Below, one piece after another: positions 7,496 through 14,180 of a stretch of DNA of 18,407 nt; positions within the stretch are counted from its first letter, which is position 1, and every line of letters begins with the position of its first letter. Below the pieces are notes generated by a model, which was given only the letters and a program-made list of their open reading frames with translations, searched no databases and was not told the DNA's origin. The position numbers and the translations under genes are program-made. The stretch spans positions 57,678-76,084 of the forward strand of contig MFRS01000004.1 in assembly GCA_001784635.1 (NCBI GenBank), given 5' to 3'. This DNA comes from Candidatus Micrarchaeota archaeon RBG_16_49_10 (GTDB taxonomy: Archaea; Aenigmatarchaeota; Aenigmatarchaeia; CG10238-14).

Positions 7496-8173
7496 ATGGA
7501 CAGCGTGATAAAGACGGAAGGGCTGACGAAGATATACAACCAAGGCGAGGAGAACGAAGTGGATGCGGTCAAGGACATAAACCTGGCCGTTAAAAAGGGG
7601 GATTTCGTCTCGATAATAGGACCTTCGGGCAGCGGGAAGAGCACGCTGCTCCATCTCCTGGGGTGCCTGGACAGGCCGACATCCGGTAAGGTGTTCATCG
7701 ACGGCATCGACTCCTACGCGCTTTCCGACAACGACCTGGCAAGGATAAGGAGGGAGAAGATAGGCTTCGTCTTCCAGAAGTTCAACCTGATACCCCTGCT
7801 GACGGCTGTCGAAAATGTTGAGATGCCGCTCATCCTGAAGGGGGTGGGGAAGGAAAAGGCAAGAATTAAGGCCATGGAGATACTTAAGGTGATCGGGCTG
7901 GCGGACAGGGCGAACCACAAGCCGGGGCAGCTCTCTGGTGGCCAGCAACAGAGGGTTGCGATAGCGAGATCCCTAGCGAACGACCCGCAGATTATACTCG
8001 CGGACGAGCCTACGGGAAACCTGGACACGAAGACCGGGGCGGAGATAATAAAGCTGCTCAAGGATCTAAACAAGAAGGGCATCACCTTGGTCATAATAAC
8101 CCATGACATTTCAATCTCGAGGCTCGCGCACAAACAGATAAATCTTAAGGATGGTAAAGTAGTAGGGGAGTGA
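7496..8173 (+). CDS. ABC transporter ATP-binding protein, LolD/MacB type
   Basis: A 225-residue complete nucleotide-binding subunit of usual length. It has Walker A GPSGSGKST (42-50), Q-loop Gln94, signature LSGGQQQRVAIARSLA (146-161), Walker B IILADE with the following PTGNLD (166-176) and the switch His203 in THD. The FVFQKFNLIP and GNLD patterns are those of the LolD/MacB/FtsE branch, whose partners are FtsX-fold permeases. It would power a membrane complex that acts on substrates outside the membrane rather than classical uptake. The next gene, a secreted COG1361-like protein, starts within a few bases of its stop. No permease follows; the permease at the window start is of the matching type but lies about 6.8 kb away. 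Confidence 0.95.
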   Translation: MDSVIKTEGLTKIYNQGEENEVDAVKDINLAVKKGDFVSIIGPSGSGKSTLLHLLGCLDRPTSGKVFIDGIDSYALSDNDLARIRREKIGFVFQKFNLIPLLTAVENVEMPLILKGVGKEKARIKAMEILKVIGLADRANHKPGQLSGGQQQRVAIARSLANDPQIILADEPTGNLDTKTGAEIIKLLKDLNKKGITLVIITHDISISRLAHKQINLKDGKVVGE

Positions 8174-8178
8174 GAATT

Positions 8179-9297
8179 ATGAAAAGGCTGCTTCTTTTGG
8201 CGGTGATTATGCTTTTACCAGTGATAGTGGGGGCTTCAACAAACTCGCCGATATTATCGGCCGAGACCGTTTTCACCAACCCCTACCCGCTTGAGCCGGG
8301 TAGCGAGGCGATGGTGACGGTGGTGGTGAGCAACAACGGGTCTGAGGCCGCGAGCGGCGTGACCATCGAGATGAGGCCTGTATATCCTTTCACCCTCTTG
8401 GAGAACGGGGTTAAGAGCATAAGCCTAATTAACATAGGTTCCGAGAGGCAGATGGACTACAAGATTTTTGTGGACAGTTCCGCCGTGTCATCCACGTACG
8501 AGATTCCTCTGATAATAAAATACGGAAACTCCCAACTCGAGAAGAAGGTAGAGTTGACTGTCCAGGGGGTGCCGAAGCTTAACCTCGCTGATGTGAGGAC
8601 GGGGACCGCCACTCCGGGGAGCGAGGAGACCGTGACGGTGGAGCTGGAGAACATAGGGACGGGGAAAGCCAAGAGGACAAGGGTTGTACTGAGCTCCTTC
8701 GGGTCTGACATAAAGCCTATGCTGGCCGGGGGAAACGTGTACCTTGACGATTTGAATCCGGGGGAAGTCTCGGAGGTCGAGTTCAAGGTCCTTGTGAGCC
8801 AAGATGCGGAGTATGGGGTCTACACAGGATACGTCAATGTGACATACGAGGACGAGTCAGGAAACGAACTACAGAGGCAGTTCCAGGTTGGGATACTGGT
8901 CGGCGGTGAGCCTGAGCTGCAGGTCGTGAAGAGCGAGATAGACCAGAAGAACGGGGAGTTGAAGGTGGAGGTAATCAACATCGGCTCCACCGAGGCGATT
9001 GGGATAAAGGGCGAGCTGTATGTCAAGGACGAGTTCTTCGACGTGGACTACGTCACCTCGCTGAAGATCGACAAGAAGTCGACGCTGAAGTTCAAGATTC
9101 CGCAGGGCATCGAGGTTGCTGAGCTAGCTCTATCGTACAAAGGGCCCGACAATGCAAGATTCGAGCAAACGGAGAGCATCGCATGGACCAAGGTAAAGGC
9201 GAACTACACCGTGGCGATAATAGTTGTTGCCGTGATATTGTTCCTTGTCCTGAGGAAGAGGGTTGGTAAAATCCTTTTCAGGGGAAAGAGAAGGTAA
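8179..9297 (+). CDS. Secreted COG1361/CARDB-like repeat protein with C-terminal anchor
   Basis: A 372-residue protein from the ATG at 8179. That start is favoured because GGGGAGTGA, a good archaeal ribosome site, ends five bases before it; a GTG at 8170 overlapping the ATPase stop is an alternative and adds three residues. A signal peptide (MKRLLLLAVIMLLPVIVGAS) leads to about three Ig-like beta modules with the COG1361 patterns (YPLEPGSEAMVTVVVSNNG; ATPGSEETVTVELENIGTG; NGELKVEVINIGSTEA). A C-terminal helix (about 341-358) is followed by a basic tail, giving a type I membrane topology. Such proteins often sit beside LolD-like ATPases and MacB-like permeases in archaea and are thought to be the extracytoplasmic part of the complex. 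The cargo is unknown. Confidence 0.85.
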   Translation: MKRLLLLAVIMLLPVIVGASTNSPILSAETVFTNPYPLEPGSEAMVTVVVSNNGSEAASGVTIEMRPVYPFTLLENGVKSISLINIGSERQMDYKIFVDSSAVSSTYEIPLIIKYGNSQLEKKVELTVQGVPKLNLADVRTGTATPGSEETVTVELENIGTGKAKRTRVVLSSFGSDIKPMLAGGNVYLDDLNPGEVSEVEFKVLVSQDAEYGVYTGYVNVTYEDESGNELQRQFQVGILVGGEPELQVVKSEIDQKNGELKVEVINIGSTEAIGIKGELYVKDEFFDVDYVTSLKIDKKSTLKFKIPQGIEVAELALSYKGPDNARFEQTESIAWTKVKANYTVAIIVVAVILFLVLRKRVGKILFRGKRR

Positions 9298-9380
9298 TTA
9301 GAAACGAAGATATCCCTAACATTGAGATCAAAGTGACAAATAGGGTAGCCTATTCAAGCTAAGAAAGTTTGAGAAAAAAA

Positions 9381-9390
9381 TAGTTATACC
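9381..9390 (+). promoter_or_regulatory. TATA-like box of the cupin gene
   Basis: TAGTTATACC is centred about 25 bases before the ATG at 9410, with no ribosome site between, which fits a leaderless transcript. Confidence 0.5.
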
Positions 9391-9409
9391 TTAAAACCAA
9401 ACAATTGTC

Positions 9410-9736
9410 ATGATTGCAAAGGTGAATGTTGAGGGTGAGGTTAGAAAGCTCGATAAGCCTTGGTCCCCAGTTGATTTAGCAAAAGTAAACAACCAAGTCA
9501 TTAGGCTAGCTAGGTTAGAAGGGGAGTTCCACTGGCATAAGCACACCGATGAAGACGAACTTTTCTATGTTTTCAAGGGTGAAATTGTTATTCAACTTAG
9601 AGATCAACCCAACATTAGATTGAAAGAGGGGGAAATGGCAGTAATACCGAAGAATGTTGAGCACTGTCCTAAGAGTATAAAAACTTCCTATGTTTTATTG
9701 TTTGAGCCCTTTGTGCTGAAAACCAAGGGGGACTGA
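9410..9736 (+). CDS. Single-domain cupin protein
   Basis: A 108-residue protein with both conserved cupin motifs. Motif 1 runs G38, H43, H45, E50, G57 (in HWHKHTDEDELFYVFKG) and motif 2 runs G74, P80, H85 (in EGEMAVIPKNVEH). The four usual metal ligands H43, H45, E50 and H85 are all present, so it should bind a divalent metal. Cupins of this size serve as isomerases, dioxygenases or ligand sensors; nothing here selects one. It has its own promoter and no co-directional partner. Codon choice (AGA, ATT, GTT, GAT, AAA) is more AT-rich than in the ABC operon before it. Confidence 0.9.
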   Translation: MIAKVNVEGEVRKLDKPWSPVDLAKVNNQVIRLARLEGEFHWHKHTDEDELFYVFKGEIVIQLRDQPNIRLKEGEMAVIPKNVEHCPKSIKTSYVLLFEPFVLKTKGD

Positions 9737-9751
9737 GAAGACGCAAATATG

Positions 9752-10051
9752 CTAACCTGGTATGAAGAAGAGTACCAGCCCTATAAAGATTATGGCGCCG
9801 GCCAAAATCCACCCCGCTATGATGAGCGGGGGCAGAATAATCAGGATGAAGCTCAATCCAAGGCCGACGAGTATGCCAAAGACTATTATGAGGATTCCGA
9901 TTAGCCTGCCGAATATCAGCCTCAGGCCGATGAGGAATGCTATGAAGGTCGCTGTTGACGATATTGGAAAATTCAGCTGCGGGACAATCCTTCCGATGAA
10001 AGGCAATGATACGAGGGCTAGTCCTATCAGCATGCTCAAAAGCCTTGACAA
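9752..10051 (-). CDS. Small hydrophobic membrane protein of unknown function
   Basis: A protein of up to 99 residues made almost wholly of hydrophobic segments: three or four helices with short Gly/Arg turns, ending FFIPG. I recognise no family. The start is open to question. TTG at 10051 is preceded by AGGTGGT four bases away; ATG at 10033 gives 93 residues and fits better with a TATA-like ATATATTT at 10064-10071, which would start transcription near 10043. It runs convergent with the cupin, with stop codons 15 bases apart. The regular pattern of Ile/Leu/Gly blocks with charged turns supports a real gene over chance. Confidence 0.6.
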   Translation of the reverse strand: MSRLLSMLIGLALVSLPFIGRIVPQLNFPISSTATFIAFLIGLRLIFGRLIGILIIVFGILVGLGLSFILIILPPLIIAGWILAGAIIFIGLVLFFIPG

Positions 10052-10189
10052 GCAACCACCTAAAAATATATTTGTCGCAGGGGTTATTAACTTTGTTTGA
10101 CCGCTGGAAGAATCTGCTCAAGTATGCGGAAAGCATTGGGTTGGGGAGCAGGAATTACAAAATCGTGCCTGTTTAACTGCCCAAAAAAA

Positions 10190-10199
10190 GTATAAATAC
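10190..10199 (+). promoter_or_regulatory. TATA box of the acidic microprotein gene
   Basis: GTATAAATAC, preceded by an A-run like a BRE, is a near-consensus archaeal promoter element. It predicts a start near 10220, a few bases before the ribosome site at 10227. Confidence 0.65.
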
Positions 10200-10236
10200 T
10201 TGCTAAAACTACTATGTTTGAATTCTAGGTGATAGA

Positions 10237-10323
10237 GTGGTAAAATATTTGGAAGATGACGAGGAAGATGAGGAAGAGGAAGACACCGATTTCGAAGACC
10301 AAAATGTTGAAGACGAATGGTGA
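10237..10323 (+). CDS. 28-residue highly acidic microprotein
   Basis: A short frame starting GTG at 10237 and ending TGA at 10321-10323. AGGTGAT at 10227-10233 matches the archaeal anti-ribosome-site sequence perfectly and sits three bases before the GTG. A near-consensus TATA box lies 45 bases upstream and a T-rich tract follows the stop, so it has every part of an independent gene. Seventeen of 28 residues are Asp or Glu, with one Lys; it starts MVKYLEDDEEDEEEE and ends VEDEW. No helix across a membrane or metal motif is present. It may be a disordered acidic peptide that binds basic partners, for example nucleic-acid-binding proteins; that is inference. The coding call rests on the expression signals. 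Confidence 0.7.
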   Translation: MVKYLEDDEEDEEEEDTDFEDQNVEDEW

Positions 10324-10353
10324 ATTGTTTTTAATTTTTGATTTTATTTTTTC
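10324..10353 (+). terminator. T-rich transcription end after the microprotein gene
   Basis: Three T-runs (GTTTTT, ATTTTTG, ATTTTTTCC) follow the TGA directly, the usual form of an archaeal intrinsic terminator. No stem is needed or seen. Confidence 0.55.
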
Positions 10354-10415
10354 CGTGATTTTTCTGATGCGAACAAAAGATATACTTGCCCTACCTAATT
10401 TATTCAGGTGAAGCT

Positions 10416-10649
10416 ATGAAATGCGAGAGCTGCGGCATGCCGATGGGTAAGCCTGAAGACTATGGTGCTGGCAAAGTCGGCAACAAGTACTGCAGATATT
10501 GCACAGACCCTAAAGGGAACTTGAAGAGTAGGGAAGAGGTTAGAAGGGGGTGGGCACAATTTGTGATGAAAACCACCGGCAAGTCCCAGGAAGAAGCTGA
10601 AAAGAGCATTGACGCTGAGATGAAGAGGATGCCCGCTTGGAAAAGTTAG
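10416..10649 (+). CDS. Small zinc-ribbon protein
   Basis: A 77-residue protein. The ATG at 10416 is chosen because AGGTGA lies at 10406-10411, four bases upstream; a TTG at 10386 in frame is much weaker. The N-terminal half carries two CxxC knuckles, CESC (3-6) and CRYC (26-29), in the arrangement CESCGMPMGKPEDYG...KYCRYCTD of the 'putative zinc ribbon' family; one Zn ion is expected. The C-terminal half is a charged helix with the GWAQFVMKTTGKSQEEAE pattern common to that family. Such proteins are widespread but of unknown role. A TATA-like AGATATACT lies at 10379-10387. Its stop is immediately followed by the stop of the convergent MurL-like gene. Confidence 0.85.
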   Translation: MKCESCGMPMGKPEDYGAGKVGNKYCRYCTDPKGNLKSREEVRRGWAQFVMKTTGKSQEEAEKSIDAEMKRMPAWKS

Positions 10650-12182
10650 TTATTTCCTCAAAGCCTTTATTTCCTTTCTTATCTCCTTGAGGGTTTCCTC
10701 GAATATCCTGTCTATCTTCTTCTTCCATTGAGGCGGCGTGACGAACTCGTCGTGCAGGCTGAAGTACTTGTCTACCAACTCGTTGAACCTCGACTCGGCC
10801 TCCTCGAAGGCTGGCGACTCGGCGAACTTCTTTATCAGTGGCTGCCTGTTCCCACGCAGGTATGTGAGGTAGAAAGTCAGAATCTGCTCGTCCCTGTTTA
10901 TGCCGAATGAGTCGAACCCTGTACCAGCGGCGGGCTTCCCGAAGACGTTGAACAGCCTCTCATACTTCTCCAGGAACATGTTGTCCTTGTAGCCGGCCTC
11001 CTTCTGCGGGTCTATCCCGAGTGAAGTCAGGAATACGAAGATTCTCGCGCACTTCGAGCAGTCGGCGCACCATCTCTTGTCCTTTGCAGCCTCTGTCTCC
11101 GCCCAGCAGGACATCAAGTACCTCAGGTTCTTTTCATACCTGTGCTTCAGCACTGCGAGTATTGCCAGCTCATAGAGCCCCTGAAGGAACGTAGTCGTAT
11201 AGACCTCGCCCTCCGAGAGCGCCTGCGTCAATATCGAGAGCTCCTCAGTCGCCTGGTCGGACTGCTCGTAGTCCGGGACGACCTTCATGTTGTCCTTGTC
11301 GTAGAAGAAGTCGTTGCAGCTGGCCTCATTGGAGAAGACTATGTATCCCGCCTTCCTGTGGTATGCGAAGGGCAATGAAAGCAAGGCCCAGGACGTCAAT
11401 GCCAACTCCCATCCGAACCATCCTTCCCCGAACTCCCTCAGGCTCCCGAGCGGGTTCTCGAGGTAATAGACCTTCTCCTTCTGCTCCCTGCTGAACTTTT
11501 TAATCAGATTGAGCTTATGCCTCCTGGCGTATTCCTCAGTCGGCTCGTTGAAGTACACAAGAGTCGGGTTGAGCCCTATCTCTTTGGCCAGGTTGTAAGT
11601 CAGGAAGCTGTCCTTCCCGAAAGTGAATGGTATGATTATGTTCTCATCGACCGTCTCCGGGAATACCGGCGGCACGTCCTTGGTCTCGGAGAAGCGGGCC
11701 CTCGAGTTAATCATCGTCTTTAGTATAGGGAATACTGTGGTCCCCCTCCTCCCCTTGCACAGGTACCAGTAGGCCGGGAGGAACCTCATGAAGCACTGGC
11801 TGGCCCAGGAATAAGAATGTGGGTAGCTTGTGTTGTACTCCAGGCGGACGTTGCCCTTCAGCAGGAACGGCAGGTGCGCGGTGAATATGTAGGTTATGTT
11901 GTCGACGAGCTTTACCTTGTTCTCCTTTGGGTAGTCCTTCCATATCGAGTTCGGGTACTTTATCTCGAGGTCCCTCTTCATCTGGTTGGAGGTTATCTTT
12001 ATCCTGACGCCGCTGCCGGTGTTCTTCCCCTGTATCTTTATCGGCACCTCCCTCTCGTGCCAGGCCCTCCACTTCCTGGAGTTGCCGTTCTTATGGCTGA
12101 GCGAATTGGGAATTATGTTCTCCAGGTTGTTGTTCTCAGAATAAGAGTTCTGATTATTTGGCGGCTCTTCCTCCTGCTTCAC
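10650..12182 (-). CDS. PP-loop ATP-dependent enzyme resembling MurL epimerase
   Basis: A 510-residue protein starting GTG at 12182; GGAGTGA seven to eight bases upstream and a GTGA overlap with the ATP-grasp gene support this start. Residues 1-36 are Asn-rich and probably disordered. A beta-rich region (about 37-180) precedes a PP-loop ATPase domain with PFTFGKDS (185-192). Further motifs are FSNEAS (283-288), YEQS (305-308), SCW (358-360) and CADCSKC (372-378); C359 with the last three Cys resembles the QueC zinc site. This order matches, as I recall it, MurL, which uses ATP to epimerise the terminal L-Glu of UDP-MurNAc-L-Ala-L-Glu. Coupling to a D-Ala-D-Ala-ligase-like enzyme fits amino-acid epimerisation and ligation. 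The real substrate in an archaeon is unknown, and another PP-loop activity is possible. Confidence 0.75.
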   Translation of the reverse strand: MKQEEEPPNNQNSYSENNNLENIIPNSLSHKNGNSRKWRAWHEREVPIKIQGKNTGSGVRIKITSNQMKRDLEIKYPNSIWKDYPKENKVKLVDNITYIFTAHLPFLLKGNVRLEYNTSYPHSYSWASQCFMRFLPAYWYLCKGRRGTTVFPILKTMINSRARFSETKDVPPVFPETVDENIIIPFTFGKDSFLTYNLAKEIGLNPTLVYFNEPTEEYARRHKLNLIKKFSREQKEKVYYLENPLGSLREFGEGWFGWELALTSWALLSLPFAYHRKAGYIVFSNEASCNDFFYDKDNMKVVPDYEQSDQATEELSILTQALSEGEVYTTTFLQGLYELAILAVLKHRYEKNLRYLMSCWAETEAAKDKRWCADCSKCARIFVFLTSLGIDPQKEAGYKDNMFLEKYERLFNVFGKPAAGTGFDSFGINRDEQILTFYLTYLRGNRQPLIKKFAESPAFEEAESRFNELVDKYFSLHDEFVTPPQWKKKIDRIFEETLKEIRKEIKALRK

Positions 12183-13231
12183 CCTTGATTCACTCCTTCA
12201 ATTTGTTTGATTTTGGTATTCTTCACCCTTTGCATTGCCGAGCCGAGCATCCTGAGTATCATCTCGCTGTAGGTCATGCCAGCCGCATAGCATGACTTCG
12301 GAAAACGAGAGTTCTCCTTGGGGTCTGGCATCAGGCCGGGTATCGGGTTGACTTCGATGACGTTCGGGACTCCTTTACTGTCGAGGCGGATGTCCACCCT
12401 GCCGAAGTCCAAGCAGTCCAAGGCGTTGAAGGCGTCTATCGCCATCTTCTTTATCCTATCTTCAAGCTTCTTGCCAATCTTCGCAGGGCAAAAAACCATC
12501 TCTATTTCGCTGCCGGGAGAGTCCCAAACCCACTTCACCTCATAGCAATCGAACCTAGGGACCCCTGGTGGTAATTTGTCGAAAGCCAGTTCAACTATCG
12601 GCATCGCTTCAGGGGGGTTGCCAATCAAAGATACCGTGAACTCCCTGCCGTCCAGGAATTCCTCGGCTATCGCCGGCTCATTGTAGTTCTTGTTTATGAA
12701 GTCGACCCTCCTCCTGAGCTCTTCCTGGTTCTTGACCAGCGACTTTTCTGTTATGCCCTTGCTGGAGCCCTCGCTGTTCGGCTTAACGATCAAAGGAAAT
12801 TTCATTCCCTTCTTCAGCGGTTCGTCGGATGATTTGAAAAGCTGGAATTTGGGTGTGGGAATCTTATTATAGGAAAGGATCTCCTTGGTCCTGGCCTTGT
12901 CTAGGCCTATAGCCAAAGTTAATATCCCGGACCCTGTGTAAGGTATCCTAAGCATCTCGAGCATCGCGGGTATGTGCGACTCCCTGCTCTCGCCGTGGTA
13001 GCCTTCAGCCATGTTGAAGACGAAGTCCAGTTTGGAGTCTCTCAGCTTCTCGTAGGCTTTGTCGTCAGCCTCTATCAGGACGACCTCGTGGCCACCGGAC
13101 TGTATCGCCTCCTTTATGGTGTTAATGGTGTCCATGCTGTCGAACTCCGCGTACTTGTCGGTGTTGCCCTCTCCCCTTGCGTAGGCCTCAGGGAATGGAT
13201 TGAATGCGAGACCTATTCTCATATTGTGCAT
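12179..13231 (-). CDS. ATP-grasp ligase, D-Ala-D-Ala ligase-like (copy 1)
   Basis: A 350-residue complete ligase, the usual Ddl length. N-terminal domain: MRIGLAFNPFPEAYARGEG, then VFNMAEG (71-77) and PYTGSG (97-102) as in Ddl. ATP-grasp domain: FPLIVKPNSEGSSKGI (145-160), EEFLDGREFTVSLIG (190-204), and the metal-binding RVDIRLD...NVIEVNPIPGLMP (278-302). NPIPG replaces the NTxPG typical of true Ddl, so the second substrate may differ. The family joins a carboxylate to an amine through an acyl-phosphate. The next gene, MurL-like, overlaps by GTGA. A TATA-like GTATAC at 13253-13258 lies about 25 bases before the ATG at 13231, which suggests a leaderless start; ATG at 13222 is an alternative. 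A paralogue lies at 17832-18407. Confidence 0.88.
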   Translation of the reverse strand: MHNMRIGLAFNPFPEAYARGEGNTDKYAEFDSMDTINTIKEAIQSGGHEVVLIEADDKAYEKLRDSKLDFVFNMAEGYHGESRESHIPAMLEMLRIPYTGSGILTLAIGLDKARTKEILSYNKIPTPKFQLFKSSDEPLKKGMKFPLIVKPNSEGSSKGITEKSLVKNQEELRRRVDFINKNYNEPAIAEEFLDGREFTVSLIGNPPEAMPIVELAFDKLPPGVPRFDCYEVKWVWDSPGSEIEMVFCPAKIGKKLEDRIKKMAIDAFNALDCLDFGRVDIRLDSKGVPNVIEVNPIPGLMPDPKENSRFPKSCYAAGMTYSEMILRMLGSAMQRVKNTKIKQIEGVNQG

Positions 13232-13250
13232 CGACCTAACTTCATTTCAG

Positions 13251-13260
13251 AAGTATACAG
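13251..13260 (-). promoter_or_regulatory. TATA-like box of the ATP-grasp/MurL-like operon
   Basis: On the minus strand this reads CTGTATACTT, centred about 25 bases before the ATG at 13231. It would drive both coupled genes as a leaderless transcript. Confidence 0.5.
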
Positions 13261-13380
13261 AAAGTTTTCCATGCCAAAAGGGACCTCTAAAGTTGCTCAT
13301 GCAAATTGAATTTTCCATTTTCCTTTTTTCTCCCCTTTGAAATTCAATAAAATAATAATATACAGGGTATGTATTTAAAG

Positions 13381-14016
13381 TTATTTTTTGACGGGCTTCT
13401 TCCTGAGTATTAACATCAAGCTTCCCACGAAGACCAGCGCCAACGTTATGTAGAGTGCGGAGACTGACAGGCCGTCTATGGAAACGAGGTGGGCTTTCAT
13501 AGAATGGTTTGTGGCCAGATATAGAAGGGACAAGCTTGAAGCGATGCTGATGATTATCGGAAGGGGTTTCTTGGCCAAAGGTTTGTCTTCCTTACCGTTA
13601 AGGTATGCTGGGACATGCTCCCTAGACCTCTCGACGGCCTTCTCCGAATACCTTACAACCCTCTGAGCATACAAGTCCATCACTGAAGAATCGACCCCGT
13701 CCTGGAACTGGAGGTTGTAAAGTACGTGCAGCGCCTCATCGAGACTCTCAATCTCTTTGGGCTCAAGTAGATTGTAAGCCCTTGCGGCAGTTGAAATGAA
13801 GCGACCGACATACTCTATCGAACCTGCCTGCCTCCTCTTGTCGTATATCTTGGGTATCCCGTCCGCTGACATGAGGTCTTTCCTAACCTCAGTCTCGTTG
13901 TATGGCCTGTGTGGTTGAGAGGAAGTCTCTGGCGTCTCCCTCTGAAGCTCGAAGTTCAGCTCGTAGAGCCTCCTCCTCAATTCGCTCAGTGTTGGGCTTC
14001 CGTCCCCTTCAGCCAT
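13381..14016 (-). CDS. Unknown protein with soluble N-terminal domain and two C-terminal helices
   Basis: A 211-residue protein that I do not recognise. Residues 1-145 are hydrophilic and mostly helical, with charged stretches (LSELRRRLYELNFELQRE; LYAQRVVRYSEKAVERSREH) and one Pro/His/Gln-rich patch near 31-40. Two membrane helices follow (about 152-169 and 183-204) and the chain ends in a basic RKKPVKK. The topology suggests a cytoplasmic domain held to the membrane by a hairpin. A TATA-like ATAACTTATT at about 14033-14043 lies near 24 bases before the ATG, again a leaderless arrangement. It runs in the same direction as the ATP-grasp/MurL-like operon, 149 bases upstream of it, but that operon has its own promoter. 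Confidence 0.75.
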   Translation of the reverse strand: MAEGDGSPTLSELRRRLYELNFELQRETPETSSQPHRPYNETEVRKDLMSADGIPKIYDKRRQAGSIEYVGRFISTAARAYNLLEPKEIESLDEALHVLYNLQFQDGVDSSVMDLYAQRVVRYSEKAVERSREHVPAYLNGKEDKPLAKKPLPIIISIASSLSLLYLATNHSMKAHLVSIDGLSVSALYITLALVFVGSLMLILRKKPVKK

Positions 14017-14150
14017 ATGACCACAGCCTTACAATAAGTTATTCGTTTTGTGACTATTAAGATTGCGCTTCCAAAAATTGGAATTAATTTTACATTCAAA
14101 TCCGGAGGGCTATGGATACAAATGGGTTAAGAGCAATATCATAACAGATA

Positions 14151-14160
14151 AAATTTAAAG
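14151..14160 (+). promoter_or_regulatory. TATA-like box of the 14181 membrane protein gene
   Basis: AAATTTAAAG is centred about 25 bases before the ATG at 14181 and no ribosome site lies between; a leaderless start is likely. Confidence 0.5.
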
Positions 14161-14180
14161 GCAAAAATCAAAATCACGTT

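Noticed and set aside
9314..9345. Possible hairpin CCCTA...TAGGG after the COG1361 gene
   Set aside because: A five-base stem with a loop of over 20 bases and no T-run next to it is too weak to call a terminator.
9669..10136. 155-residue minus-strand frame over the cupin end and the small membrane protein
   Set aside because: Composition is rich in Arg, His and Pro without domain pattern; the hydrophobic frame at 9752-10051 is a far better protein, and this one runs over the cupin 3' end.
11707..12188. Frames opposite or shifted within the MurL-like gene
   Set aside because: They overlap a gene with clear motifs, lack their own start signals, and look like shadow translations.
13232..13380. 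Possible gene or small RNA in the 149-base gap
   Set aside because: Only the operon promoter and T/A-rich runs are visible; no C/D-box pattern, tRNA fold or coding frame stands out.
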